Positions 15,119-23,766 of a stretch of 33,223 nucleotides of DNA are shown here, one piece after another. How positions within the stretch are numbered: the stretch's first letter is position 1; each line of letters begins with the position of its first letter. The stretch is from Methanoregula sp. (GTDB lineage: Archaea; Halobacteriota; Methanomicrobia; Methanomicrobiales; Methanospirillaceae). The stretch covers positions 1-33,223 of the forward strand of contig JAQTSH010000002.1 in the NCBI GenBank assembly GCA_028711405.1. Direction: 5' to 3'. Made by a program: the position numbers and the translations under genes. Under the pieces are notes generated by a model that searched no databases, was not told the DNA's origin, and saw only the letters and a program-made list of their open reading frames with translations.

Positions 15119-15865
15119 ATGAAAGCGCAGGTTAAGACAATTGAAGGCGGAGTGGCAAAGGAGATCGAACTTCCAGCTCTGTTCTCTGAAGAATATCGCC
15201 CGGACCTGATCAAGAAAGCAGTCATGGCGCTCCAGAGTACCCGCAGGCAGCCGCACGGGACATACCCGTTTGCCGGCATCTGTTCGTCCGCGGTAGGCTG
15301 GGGAAGTGGGCGTGGCGCATCGCACGTCCCCCGTCTCAAGAACGGCTCTCGTGCCGCGAAAGTCCCGCAGGCAAAAGGTGGTCGTGAAGCTCACCCGCCG
15401 GTTGTGGCAAAGATTCTCATAAAAGAGATCAACCAGAAGGAGAAGCAGAAAGCATTCCGGTCCGCAGTCGCGGCAAGCGTTCGGGCAGACCTCATTACCT
15501 GCCGGGGACACCGTTTTGATGGTGCAGTCCCGGTTGTCTTTGAGGACAAATTTGAAACCCTCGAACGCACCCAGGACGTCATTTCAGCGCTGACAAATCT
15601 CGGTCTTTACACGGACATTCTCCGTGCGAAGGATAGCAGGAAGGTCCGCGCAGGCAGGGGCAAGATGCGGGGTCGCAGATACAAACAGAGAAAGAGCCTG
15701 CTTATCGTTACAAACGCCGCACCGCTCCGTGCCGCACGGAATCTTGCCGGTGTTGATGTCGTGACGGTTGACCAGCTGAATGTTGAGCACCTCGCACCCG
15801 GCATGCAGGCAGGACGCCTGACCGTCTGGACTGAAAGTGCCCTTACCCGCCTGGAGGGGAGATAA
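15119..15865 (+). CDS. rpl4: Ribosomal protein uL4
   Basis: This archaeal/eukaryotic-type uL4 (248 residues) has the exit-tunnel loop region rich in Gly and Arg (SSAVGWGSGRGASHVPRLKN, then KAKGGREAHPP-like sequence), and a C-terminal globular part ending in TVWTESALTRLEGR. It starts six bases after the uL3 stop, and its stop abuts the uL23 start codon. Confidence 0.97.
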   Translation: MKAQVKTIEGGVAKEIELPALFSEEYRPDLIKKAVMALQSTRRQPHGTYPFAGICSSAVGWGSGRGASHVPRLKNGSRAAKVPQAKGGREAHPPVVAKILIKEINQKEKQKAFRSAVAASVRADLITCRGHRFDGAVPVVFEDKFETLERTQDVISALTNLGLYTDILRAKDSRKVRAGRGKMRGRRYKQRKSLLIVTNAAPLRAARNLAGVDVVTVDQLNVEHLAPGMQAGRLTVWTESALTRLEGR

Positions 15866-16114
15866 ATGATCCTCAGACACCCGTTCGTCACAGAAAAGGC
15901 AATGGTTCTTCTGGAAAAAGAGAGCAAGATCCAGTTCCTCGTGCACAAGCAGGCTACAAAACACCAGATCAAACGCGAAATTGAAAAATCATTTGACCAG
16001 AAAGTGAAACATGTCGACACACTCATGACCATGCACGGCGAGAAGAAGGCAATCGTGAGTTTTGAGAACGAGAAAGCCGCAGAGGAAATACTCAGCCGGC
16101 TTGGCATAATGTAG
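15866..16114 (+). CDS. rpl23: Ribosomal protein uL23
   Basis: The 82-residue protein (MILRHPFVTEKAMVLLEKES) is the short archaeal uL23, which sits at the tunnel exit and contacts SRP. Its ATG directly follows the uL4 stop, so translational coupling is likely. Confidence 0.96.
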   Translation: MILRHPFVTEKAMVLLEKESKIQFLVHKQATKHQIKREIEKSFDQKVKHVDTLMTMHGEKKAIVSFENEKAAEEILSRLGIM

Positions 16115-16123
16115 GTGGGGAAC

Positions 16124-16840
16124 ATGGGACATCGCATTACCACACAGAACCGGGGCAGGGGCGGTCCGACCTATCGCGCACCATCCCACCGGTACAAGGC
16201 GGAACTGAAACACATTGGAGACGGCACAAACGATATCACCGGATCCATCATCGATATCGAACACGATCCGGCACGGAACGCACCGATTGCCCTTGTCAAA
16301 CTGGAAGACGGGCAAAAGGTCTACATGCTTGTTACGGAAGGGATCGGTATCGGTGAACCCGTTGCATGGGGAACGGATGTAGCCGTAAAGAACGGAAACA
16401 CGCTTCCGCTCATCAACATCCCGACCGGGTCATTCATCTGCAACATCGAATCCCGACCCAATGACGGTGGCAAGTTTGTCCGGTCGAGCGGGGTCCAGGC
16501 AGTTGTTGTCGACAAGATCGGTGAACGCGTCGGTGTCAGGATGCCCAGTGGAAAGACAAAATGGTTCAATGCACGTTGTCGTGCGACCATCGGCATTGTA
16601 GCCGGGGGCGGACGTGTTGAAAAACCGTTTGTGAAGGCAGGGAATAAATCACACAAGATGCGCAACACCGCATCCAACTGGCCTCGTGTCCGTGGTGTCG
16701 CAATGAACGTGATCGACCACCCGTTTGGTGGCGGAGGTCACCAGCACACGGGTCGTCCCAAGACCATTGCGCGGGGTACTTCTCCGGGCAGGACGGTTGG
16801 ACATGTGGCTGCACGCAGGACAGGTAAGAGCAGGAAGTGA
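16124..16840 (+). CDS. rpl2: Ribosomal protein uL2
   Basis: This is the 238-residue uL2 with the N-terminus MGHRITTQNRGRGGPTYRAP and the conserved C-terminal RGVAMNVIDHPFGGGGHQH, whose histidine-containing loop lies near the peptidyl transferase centre. The ATG at 16124 follows GGTGGGG; the GTG at 16115 is within that Shine-Dalgarno and is unlikely as a start. Confidence 0.97.
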   Translation: MGHRITTQNRGRGGPTYRAPSHRYKAELKHIGDGTNDITGSIIDIEHDPARNAPIALVKLEDGQKVYMLVTEGIGIGEPVAWGTDVAVKNGNTLPLINIPTGSFICNIESRPNDGGKFVRSSGVQAVVVDKIGERVGVRMPSGKTKWFNARCRATIGIVAGGGRVEKPFVKAGNKSHKMRNTASNWPRVRGVAMNVIDHPFGGGGHQHTGRPKTIARGTSPGRTVGHVAARRTGKSRK

Positions 16841-16845
16841 AGGGT

Positions 16846-17265
16846 ATGGCAGCACCTAAAAAGACACAGAAGAGAATGCCCAGGAGGCGTGAGGAGTTCA
16901 CCTATCGCGGGTATAGGATTGACGAGCTGAAAGCGATGGGGATGAGCGAACTCCTTCCCCTCATGCCAGCCCGTGCACGCCGTAAGATCACGCGCGGTCT
17001 TAATCGCTGCGAAGAGACGTTGCTCGCAAAGATCCGCGAAGGAGACGAGAAGGTACGGACTCATGTGCGGGATATGATCGTTATGCCTGAAATGGTTGGA
17101 AAGACGATTGAAATCTACAATGGAAAGGAATTCTTAAAAGTCGAGTTCCAGCCTGAGTCGGTCTTCCACTATCTTGGCGAATTCGCATTGACGAGACACA
17201 AGGTTACCCACGGTTCTGCCGGTATCGGTGCAACAAGGGGCAGCAAATACGTACCGCTGAAGTGA
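16846..17265 (+). CDS. rps19: Ribosomal protein uS19
   Basis: The 139-residue protein contains REEFTYRGYRIDELKAMG and the conserved C-terminal FALTRHKVTHGSAGIGATRG. ATG 16846 is preferred over GTG 16837, which overlaps the uL2 stop, because family members start with a short basic sequence like MAAPKKTQKR. Confidence 0.96.
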   Translation: MAAPKKTQKRMPRRREEFTYRGYRIDELKAMGMSELLPLMPARARRKITRGLNRCEETLLAKIREGDEKVRTHVRDMIVMPEMVGKTIEIYNGKEFLKVEFQPESVFHYLGEFALTRHKVTHGSAGIGATRGSKYVPLK

Positions 17266-17270
17266 TGGAC

Positions 17271-17735
17271 ATGGCACGCATTGATTATTCCAACAAGATT
17301 GAGGGTGACAATATCGCGAGAGCGAAAGCAAACGAGCTTCCCATGTCCCCCAAGCATTCCATCGAGATCGCTCATTTCATCCGGCACCAGCACGTCAACG
17401 ACGCGATCGCATACCTCAACCAGGTTATCGCCTTGAAAAAAGCAATCCCGTTCCGGCGCTTCACAAGAAACGTGGCGCACAAACGCGGGCTTCCCGGGAA
17501 CTGGGATGCGGGTCGGTATCCGGTCAAAGCCTCGAAGGCATTTATACGGGTTCTGAACGCGGCAAAGAAGAATGCCGAATATATCGGGATTGACCCGGAG
17601 AAACTGGAGATCATCCATGCCACGGCAAACCGTGGACGCGCCCAGAAGTCATTCTTCCCGCGCGCAATGGGCAGGGCATCTCCTAAAGTCCGTGAAACGG
17701 TGAATATCGAGATCATCGTCCGGGAGGTGGCGTAA
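17271..17735 (+). CDS. rpl22: Ribosomal protein uL22
   Basis: The 154-residue archaeal uL22 begins MARIDYSNKIEGDNIARAKA and has the tunnel-lining hairpin region AHKRGLPGNWDAGRYPVKAS. In-frame starts at 17262 (GTG) and 17265 (ATG, overlapping the uS19 stop) exist; 17271 is chosen because MAR-I-YS is the usual family start. The stop overlaps the uS3 ATG (TAATG). Confidence 0.95.
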   Translation: MARIDYSNKIEGDNIARAKANELPMSPKHSIEIAHFIRHQHVNDAIAYLNQVIALKKAIPFRRFTRNVAHKRGLPGNWDAGRYPVKASKAFIRVLNAAKKNAEYIGIDPEKLEIIHATANRGRAQKSFFPRAMGRASPKVRETVNIEIIVREVA

Positions 17736-18430
17736 TGGCTGTCGAGAAGAAGTTCATCACTGAAGGTGTGAGGAAAGCCCGCGTTGAGAAGTATCTCTCA
17801 AAGGAACTCAAACGCGCGGGATATGGCGGTATGGATATTGCCCGGACCCCGCTGGGTACACAGGTTACCATCTTTGCAGAAAAACCTGGTATTGTCATCG
17901 GAAAGGGCGGGAAACTCGTCCACCAGCTGACCATGGATCTCGCCCAGAACTACGGCGTCGAATCGCCGCAAATCGAAGTCCAGCAGGTAACAAATCCCAG
18001 TTTCAACGCCCAGATCATGGCGGAGAGGCTGGCAAACGCGCTCGAGCGAGGCTGGTACTTCCGTAAAGCGGGTTCAAGCATCATGCGCCGCGTGATGGAC
18101 TCCGGTGCACTGGGTTGCGAGGTCGTCATTGCCGGTAAGTTGACCGGGGCTCGTGCCCGTACCCAGAAGTTCACGGAAGGCTACATCAAGCACTGCGGTG
18201 AACCGAGTATTAATATCGTCGAGAAAGGCTACGCGGTAGCCATCAAGAAACTCGGTGTTATCGGTGTGCAGGTCAAGATCGTCCCCGCTGATGCCAAGAT
18301 GCCCGACCACTTCACTGTTATCGAACAGGAAAAGAAGAAGGTGGCACCCAAGGTGACGGTAACTGACATTGGTGACATGGACACTGAAGAGCCCGCACTT
18401 CCTGACGAGGACTCGACCGGGGTGCAGTAA
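17735..18430 (+). CDS. rps3: Ribosomal protein uS3
   Basis: The 231-residue protein has an N-terminal KH domain with GKGG in KPGIVIGKGGKLVHQLT (about 51-66) and the C-terminal domain ALGCEVVIAGKLTGARARTQ. The acidic tail (DMDTEEPALPDEDS) is common in archaeal uS3. It overlaps both neighbours by one base. Confidence 0.96.
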   Translation: MAVEKKFITEGVRKARVEKYLSKELKRAGYGGMDIARTPLGTQVTIFAEKPGIVIGKGGKLVHQLTMDLAQNYGVESPQIEVQQVTNPSFNAQIMAERLANALERGWYFRKAGSSIMRRVMDSGALGCEVVIAGKLTGARARTQKFTEGYIKHCGEPSINIVEKGYAVAIKKLGVIGVQVKIVPADAKMPDHFTVIEQEKKKVAPKVTVTDIGDMDTEEPALPDEDSTGVQ

Positions 18431-18633
18431 TGGCAATATTCAGGGCAAAGGATGTCCAGCAGCTCTCTGATGTTGAACTGCAGGAACAACTGGAGAAACT
18501 ACGGATGGAACTCGTCCAGCACTACGGGAAAGTCAGTGCCGGTGGTGCCACGGAAAACCCCGGACACATCGGCGAACTCCGGCGCACTATCGCCCGGATG
18601 CTGACCGAGCAGAACCGCAGGAGAACTGCATGA
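18430..18633 (+). CDS. rpl29: Ribosomal protein uL29
   Basis: This small 67-residue helical protein (MAIFRAKDVQQLSDVELQEQ; ELRRTIARMLTEQNRRRT) is typical uL29, binding 23S rRNA near the tunnel exit. It overlaps rnp1 by four bases (ATGA). The eIF1/SUI1 gene that some archaea carry next to it is absent here. Confidence 0.95.
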   Translation: MAIFRAKDVQQLSDVELQEQLEKLRMELVQHYGKVSAGGATENPGHIGELRRTIARMLTEQNRRRTA

Positions 18634-18914
18634 TCACTTCCCAGAACATCACACGTCACGAATTGATCGGGATGGATGTTCTGGTATCAGGAGCCGCAAA
18701 TCCCCTTCACCGGGGGTTGAGCGGGCGCATTATCGATGAGACAAAGCACATGATCGCCATCCAGACGGTGCAGGGTATAAAACAGGTCCCGAAGATGCAC
18801 AGCAGATTCCGGACGCGCCTTCCGGATGGAACCTTTGTTGAGATTGATGGATCCGCACTGACACTGGCTCCTGAAAAGAGGATCAACCTGCATGAAAAGA
18901 AGAGGATACCATAA
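18630..18914 (+). CDS. rnp1: RNase P protein component 1 (Rpp29/Pop4 homologue)
   Basis: The 94-residue protein begins MITSQNITRHELIGMDVLV and has HRGLSGRIIDETKHMIAIQT, the Sm-like barrel of archaeal Rpp29. With Rpp21 it supports the specificity domain of RNase P RNA in tRNA 5' maturation. The position between uL29 and uS17 is the conserved archaeal one. It overlaps both neighbours. Confidence 0.95.
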   Translation: MITSQNITRHELIGMDVLVSGAANPLHRGLSGRIIDETKHMIAIQTVQGIKQVPKMHSRFRTRLPDGTFVEIDGSALTLAPEKRINLHEKKRIP

Positions 18915-19240
18915 TGGCACTAAACATTGGATTGAACGTCCCGGTTCCAAAACAGGAATGCAAAGACGTTAACTGTCCGTTTCACGGCACTTTACCGGTG
19001 CGCGGCCAGGTGATCACCGGCAAAGTCGTGAGCGATAGAATGATGGGAACGGTTGTGGTGGCACGGGATTACCTGCACTATATCCGGAAATACAAGCGAT
19101 ACGAGAAACGCATCTCGAAGTTGCATGCACACAACCCCCCCTGCCTCCAGGCAAAGGTGGGCGATATTGTCAAGATCGCTGAGTGCAGACCGCTGTCGAA
19201 GAGCACGACCTTTGTCGTTGTCGAGGTGGAGACTCAATGA
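18914..19240 (+). CDS. rps17: Ribosomal protein uS17
   Basis: The 108-residue protein has the OB-fold core GQVITGKVVSDRMMGTVVVARDY and KRYEKRISKLHAHNPP of archaeal uS17. Cys residues in ECKDVNCPFHG at the N-terminus are typical of archaeal and eukaryotic members. Its stop overlaps the uL14 start (ATGA). Confidence 0.96.
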   Translation: MALNIGLNVPVPKQECKDVNCPFHGTLPVRGQVITGKVVSDRMMGTVVVARDYLHYIRKYKRYEKRISKLHAHNPPCLQAKVGDIVKIAECRPLSKSTTFVVVEVETQ

Positions 19241-19635
19241 AGGCAAAGCAGTCCAAGACGCCGAGAGCGCTTGCGACCGGAACAAAACTGACCTGCGCGG
19301 ACAACACCGGCGCGCGTGTGGTGCAGATCGTATCCGTCTTCGGGTATCATGGTGTACGGCGGCGGCAACCGAAGATGGGACTGGGCGACATTGCCACGGT
19401 GACTGTGAAGAAGGGAACCCCCGACATGAGAAAGAAGCTTGTACGGGCGGTTGTCATCCGTGCGAAGAAAGAGATGCGCCGTCCCAACGGCATGCGCGTC
19501 TCGTTCGATGACAACGCTGTGGTGGTCGTGGACGAGAAGAACGAGCCGAAAGGAACCGAGATCAAAGGACCGGTTGCCCGTGAAGTGGCAGAACGGTTTC
19601 CCAAACTTGGCTCCATGGCAACGATCATTGTGTGA
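19237..19635 (+). CDS. rpl14: Ribosomal protein uL14
   Basis: The 132-residue protein contains LTCADNTGARVVQIVSVFG and the conserved MRRPNGMRVSFDDNAVVVV, clear uL14. The ATG at 19237 overlaps the uS17 stop; the longer frame from 19183 is antisense to no family sequence and is not used. Confidence 0.96.
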   Translation: MKAKQSKTPRALATGTKLTCADNTGARVVQIVSVFGYHGVRRRQPKMGLGDIATVTVKKGTPDMRKKLVRAVVIRAKKEMRRPNGMRVSFDDNAVVVVDEKNEPKGTEIKGPVAREVAERFPKLGSMATIIV

Positions 19636-19644
19636 GGTGGCGGT

Positions 19645-20010
19645 ATGGTGAGAATTGAGAGTAAACAACCAAGAAAACAGAGAAAGGCGCGCTATGATGC
19701 CCCTTCCCACATGAAGACCAAGTTCTTAAACGCCCCCCTGTCATCTGCACTCAAGGAAAAATATACGAAGAAGACCTTACGCGTGGTTAAAGGGGATACT
19801 GTCAAGGTAACCAGAGGAGAACATGCTGGTGAAGAAGGGCTTGTTGATGCAGTTGATATGCGGAAAACAAAACTCATCGTTCATGGTGTTTCTTCAACGA
19901 AAGTTGACGGTACCGAGGTACCGAGAACCATTGATGCGTCCAAAGTCGAGATCACCAAACTGAATCTCGAGGACAAGCGCCGCGTAGCAAAACTCGGGGA
20001 GAGTGAATAA
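19645..20010 (+). CDS. rpl24: Ribosomal protein uL24
   Basis: The 121-residue protein has the KOW motif VVKGDTVKVTRGEHAGEEG and the archaeal N-terminus KQPRKQRKARYDAPSH. GAGGTGG lies just upstream of the ATG. The stop overlaps the eS4 start (TAATG). Confidence 0.96.
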   Translation: MVRIESKQPRKQRKARYDAPSHMKTKFLNAPLSSALKEKYTKKTLRVVKGDTVKVTRGEHAGEEGLVDAVDMRKTKLIVHGVSSTKVDGTEVPRTIDASKVEITKLNLEDKRRVAKLGESE

Positions 20011-20735
20011 TGTCAGAACATCTGAAGCGGCTGAATGCGCCTGATTCGTGGCGCATTACCAAGAAAACGACGAAGTTCGTCGCAAAGACTGCGCCAGGTC
20101 CGCACAATGCAAATGCGATGCCGATTGGCGTCTGGCTCCGTGACACCATGGGTTTTGCCGGCACTGCAAAGGAAGTAAAACAGATCCTGAAACAAAAAGA
20201 CGTCCTCATCAATGGAAGACCCTGCAGGAATCCGAATATGGGTATCGGGATCTTTGATATCATTGCACTTCCCCGGATCGGGAAGTATTACCGGATGTTA
20301 CGGGATGTCAAGGGTCGCCACAAGACTGTCGAGATCGATGCCGAAGCAGCCCAGACCCGTCTCTGCAAAATTGAGAACAAGACCACCATCTCCGGTGGCA
20401 GGGTACAGCTGAACCTCCGGTACGGTGCAAACATCCTTGCGGATAATACCTACAAGTCAAATGACTCGATCGTCATCTCCCTAAAACCGGAAGACCGGTT
20501 CAAGATCCTCGATCACTTCCCCTTTGCGACGGGCAACATGGTGATGATCATTGGCGGAAAGCATTCCGGGAAAGTTGCACGGATTGTCGAGATTGTTAAA
20601 ACCTCGGGAAGCGTCTCCAACAGGATCACGCTGGAAGATGAACAGACCAAAACCCGGTTTGACACGATCACACCGTACATCTACATGATCGGCAGAGAAA
20701 CACCCGCAATAGCGAACTGGGGGATGCAAGAGTGA
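20010..20735 (+). CDS. rps4e: Ribosomal protein eS4
   Basis: This 241-residue protein is specific to archaea and eukaryotes. It has an S4-like RNA-binding part (VKQILKQKDVLINGRP), a central domain and a C-terminal KOW motif (NMVMIIGGKHSGKVARIVEI). Confidence 0.96.
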   Translation: MSEHLKRLNAPDSWRITKKTTKFVAKTAPGPHNANAMPIGVWLRDTMGFAGTAKEVKQILKQKDVLINGRPCRNPNMGIGIFDIIALPRIGKYYRMLRDVKGRHKTVEIDAEAAQTRLCKIENKTTISGGRVQLNLRYGANILADNTYKSNDSIVISLKPEDRFKILDHFPFATGNMVMIIGGKHSGKVARIVEIVKTSGSVSNRITLEDEQTKTRFDTITPYIYMIGRETPAIANWGMQE

Positions 20736-21238
20736 CGTCGATGCGTGATATTCACATTGACAAGGTTGTCGTCCACATGGGTGTTGGCGAGAGCGGTGAA
20801 AAACTCGTTAAAGCCGAAAACATCATGAAGACAATCACCGGTCAGCTCCCGATCCGGAGTGTCGCGAAGATGACGCAGCCTGCGTTCAACATCCGAAAAG
20901 GTGCCCCGATTGGCTGTAAAGTGACGCTCCGGGGAGCACCGGCAACGAAGTTCATTGCGACCTCGCTTGGGATCGTCAACAAAACGATCTTCGACAGTCA
21001 GTTTGACAGAAACGGGAACTTCTCATTCGGTATTGAAGAGCACACGGACTTCCCCGGGATGGCATACGATCCTCAGATCGGCATATTCGGCATGGATGTG
21101 AACGTCGTGCTCGAGCGCAAAGGCATCCGTATCACCCGTCGGCGTAAGGAACAGAAGAAACTCCCTTCAAACCAGCGTGTGACCAAGACAGATGCGATTG
21201 CGTTTCTCAAACAGGAATACCAGGTGGAGGTGCGCTGA
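20732..21238 (+). CDS. rpl5: Ribosomal protein uL5
   Basis: The 168-residue protein contains IDKVVVHMGVGESGEKLVKA and IRKGAPIGCKVTLRG, typical of uL5, which contacts 5S rRNA. The start is GTG 20732 overlapping the eS4 stop (GTGA), giving MTSMRDIHI; ATG 20741 is the alternative. The stop overlaps the uS14 ATG. Confidence 0.94.
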   Translation: MTSMRDIHIDKVVVHMGVGESGEKLVKAENIMKTITGQLPIRSVAKMTQPAFNIRKGAPIGCKVTLRGAPATKFIATSLGIVNKTIFDSQFDRNGNFSFGIEEHTDFPGMAYDPQIGIFGMDVNVVLERKGIRITRRRKEQKKLPSNQRVTKTDAIAFLKQEYQVEVR

Positions 21239-21393
21239 TGGGTGGCGAAAAGAAGAAGATTTTCGGTCGCGGTGCCAACGAATGCAAGATGTGCGGGCGC
21301 AAGCAGGGACTTGTACGCCGGTATCACATCATGTTCTGCCGGCAATGCTTCCGTGAGTGGGCACAGAAGATGGGCTTTAAAAAGATGAACTGA
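21238..21393 (+). CDS. rps14: Ribosomal protein uS14, zinc-binding form
   Basis: This 51-residue protein begins MGGEKKKIFGRGANECKMCG. Four cysteines (C16, C19, C34, C37) form the CxxC...CxxC zinc site typical of archaeal uS14. Its ATG overlaps the uL5 stop (TGATG). Confidence 0.95.
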   Translation: MGGEKKKIFGRGANECKMCGRKQGLVRRYHIMFCRQCFREWAQKMGFKKMN

Positions 21394-21408
21394 GGAGTGA
21401 CTGCAAAC

Positions 21409-21801
21409 ATGACACGATTAAATACGATTGCAGACGGGATGAGTGCGTTAAAGAACGCAAGTGATACCGGAAAGCCCGAGGTCACCATCGAACCTGCCAG
21501 TAAACTCCTCGGTGCGATGCTCTCCATCATGCAGGACTCCGGCTATATCGGGGGCTTCGAATTTATTGATGACGGACGTGGTGGACAACTGAAGGTACAC
21601 CTCACCGGGAAGATCAACAAATGCGGTGTGATTACGCCGCGGTTCTCGGTACAGTTGGATGAGATGGAATACTGGGAAAAACAATACCTGCCCGGTAAGA
21701 ACTTCGGTATCCTGATGCTCTCAACCTCACGCGGCGTCATGTCGCATGAGCAGGCGCGCAAAGAGGGTATCGGTGGCGAACTGCTCGGGTACGTTTACTA
21801 A
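21409..21801 (+). CDS. rps8: Ribosomal protein uS8
   Basis: The 130-residue protein starts MTRLNTIADGMSALKNAS and ends in the conserved GILMLSTSRGVMSHEQARKE. A GAGGAGTGA Shine-Dalgarno precedes ATG 21409; the GTG at 21397 is inside it and is rejected. Length matches the family exactly. Confidence 0.96.
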   Translation: MTRLNTIADGMSALKNASDTGKPEVTIEPASKLLGAMLSIMQDSGYIGGFEFIDDGRGGQLKVHLTGKINKCGVITPRFSVQLDEMEYWEKQYLPGKNFGILMLSTSRGVMSHEQARKEGIGGELLGYVY

Positions 21802-21814
21802 CGGGGTGCAGATC

Positions 21815-22339
21815 ATGACAACAATACGGAAAGTCAAGATTCCGGAGGGTGTAAAAGCCCAATTGGATGGTATGCAGCTTCGCGTGACGGGACCGAAAGG
21901 ACAGATTTCACGCAACGTCCGTTTCCCTCAGGTGACAGTATCCTGTGACGGCAACGAAGTGATCATCACCACAGAATCCCGACGCAAGGAGACGATGGCG
22001 ATTGTCGGGACGTTTGCGGCGCACACAAAGAACATGTGCCGGGGCGTATCCGAAGGATTCGAGTACCGGATGAAAGTGGTCTACGCCCACTTCCCGATCC
22101 AGTTAAAACTGCAGGGGAACCGGCTTGAGATCAGTAACTTCCTCGGTGAGAAGAAGGCACGGTCTGCCCGTATCGAAGCAGGTGTGACGGCAAAGGTGGC
22201 AAACGATGAGGTTGTGCTCTCCGGCATCGACCGTGAACTGGTGGGAACATCAGCGGCAAACATCGAACATGCAACCCACATCCGCGACCGCGATCCCCGT
22301 GTCTTCCAGGACGGTATATACATTGTCCAGAGGGGTTGA
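21815..22339 (+). CDS. rpl6: Ribosomal protein uL6
   Basis: The 174-residue protein has two uL6 repeats, with VTGPKGQISRNVRFP in the first and the C-terminal ANIEHATHIRDRDPRVFQDG. ATG 21815 follows GGGGTG; the longer frame from 21746 overlaps uS8 without family similarity. Confidence 0.96.
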   Translation: MTTIRKVKIPEGVKAQLDGMQLRVTGPKGQISRNVRFPQVTVSCDGNEVIITTESRRKETMAIVGTFAAHTKNMCRGVSEGFEYRMKVVYAHFPIQLKLQGNRLEISNFLGEKKARSARIEAGVTAKVANDEVVLSGIDRELVGTSAANIEHATHIRDRDPRVFQDGIYIVQRG

Positions 22340-22345
22340 AGGGAA

Positions 22346-22795
22346 ATGACAACAGAGATCAAGCGATTAATCCGTGTGCGCACCGATAAAGGTGCCGAGT
22401 TCAAGCGCGACGGATTCGGTAAAAAGCGACAGCTCTCCGCCTCGTGGAGGAAACCCCGTGGACAGCACAACAAGCAGAGGGAGCAGAAGAAGGCAAAAGG
22501 TGCACTTCCAAAACCGGGTTTCGGAAGCCCGGTTGCCGTGAGGGGTATGCATCCCAGCGGGTTCTTTGAAATACTCGCGTTCACGCTCCAGGACCTTGAA
22601 GGTCTTGACCCGGAGACCCAGGCAGTCCGCATCTCGGCAACTGTCGGTAACCGAAAGCGCATTGTCCTCCAGGAGAAGGCGATCTCAGCGGGTCTGAAAG
22701 TGTTAAACGCCCGCGTAGTGAAAGTGCCGGAGACTGCTGAGGAGAAAACAGAAAGCGAAGAAGACGTGACGGCTGAGGTGAAGGACGATGAGTGA
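22346..22795 (+). CDS. rpl32e: Ribosomal protein eL32
   Basis: The 149-residue protein has the conserved WRKPRGQHNKQREQKKAKGA and PVAVRGMHPSGF of eL32. The C-terminus is acidic (TAEEKTESEEDVTAEVKDDE). It overlaps eL19 by eight bases. Confidence 0.95.
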   Translation: MTTEIKRLIRVRTDKGAEFKRDGFGKKRQLSASWRKPRGQHNKQREQKKAKGALPKPGFGSPVAVRGMHPSGFFEILAFTLQDLEGLDPETQAVRISATVGNRKRIVLQEKAISAGLKVLNARVVKVPETAEEKTESEEDVTAEVKDDE

Positions 22796-23240
22796 CGTCG
22801 CAAAACAGAGGCGTATCGCTGCTTCGCTTTTAAAGTGTGGAGTCAACCGTGTCTGGTTCAACCCGGAAAGCATTTCAGACATTGAGGGTGCGATCTCAAG
22901 AGACGACCTGCGGGGACTCATCACTGATGGAGCCATCAAGGCACACCAGAAGAAAGGTGTCAGCAGGGGCAGGGCGCGCATACGCACTGCCCAGAGGGCA
23001 TATGGGCACCGCAAAGGTGCTGGAAAACGCAAAGGTGCACAGGGCGCACGGACGCCGAGCAAACGGACGTGGATCCAGAAGATCCGCGCCATCCGGAAAG
23101 CACTCGTCACGCTCCGCGAAGCCGGCACCATCGATGCACACCTGTACCGCATCATCTACCGGAAAGCAGCCGGCGGGCAGTTCAGGAGTGTCGCGCATAT
23201 GAAGGCGCAGTTGGAGATCATTACCGGGAGGATGAAGTAA
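22788..23240 (+). CDS. rpl19e: Ribosomal protein eL19
   Basis: The 150-residue protein begins MSDVAKQRRIAASLLKCGVN and has the basic RGRARIRTAQRAYGHRKGAG, typical of eL19. Its start overlaps the end of eL32, suggesting coupled translation. Confidence 0.95.
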   Translation: MSDVAKQRRIAASLLKCGVNRVWFNPESISDIEGAISRDDLRGLITDGAIKAHQKKGVSRGRARIRTAQRAYGHRKGAGKRKGAQGARTPSKRTWIQKIRAIRKALVTLREAGTIDAHLYRIIYRKAAGGQFRSVAHMKAQLEIITGRMK

Positions 23241-23241
23241 C

Positions 23242-23766
23242 ATGGCGACAGGACCACGGTATTTTGTCCCCTTCCGAAGACGAAGGGAAGGCAAAACCGA
23301 TTACTACCAGCGAACCCGGCTTGTCGTTGCTGACGCACCACGCATGGTCGTACGCAAGACGAACCGACACATCATCATCCAGCTGGTCACCGCCGAGATG
23401 GACGGCGACCGTACTCTGGTATCAGCCAACTCTGCAGAACTGGAAAAATACGGATACGCGGGATCAACCTCCAATACTCCGGCAGCGTACCTGACGGGCA
23501 TGCTCTTTGCGGTTAAAGCAAAGAAAGCCCAGCAGGAACGAGCCATACTGGACATCGGTCTCAACCGCGCAACACGGGGTGCACGGGTATTCGCTGCCCT
23601 CAAAGGGGCAGTTGAAGCCGGACTCGATATACCGTACGGTGAGGAGATCCTCCCCAGCAATGAGCGGGCGAAAGGTGCGCATATTGCCGCATACAAGAAA
23701 GAAGCCGGCACTATCATGCAGAATGTCGAACAGGTGGCAGACGCCATAAAGAAGGAGCTGGTGTAA
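23242..23766 (+). CDS. rpl18: Ribosomal protein uL18
   Basis: The 174-residue archaeal uL18 begins MATGPRYFVPFRRRREGKTD and contains RLVVADAPRMVVRKTNRHI. It binds 5S rRNA together with uL5. Its stop abuts the uS5 ATG. Confidence 0.95.
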   Translation: MATGPRYFVPFRRRREGKTDYYQRTRLVVADAPRMVVRKTNRHIIIQLVTAEMDGDRTLVSANSAELEKYGYAGSTSNTPAAYLTGMLFAVKAKKAQQERAILDIGLNRATRGARVFAALKGAVEAGLDIPYGEEILPSNERAKGAHIAAYKKEAGTIMQNVEQVADAIKKELV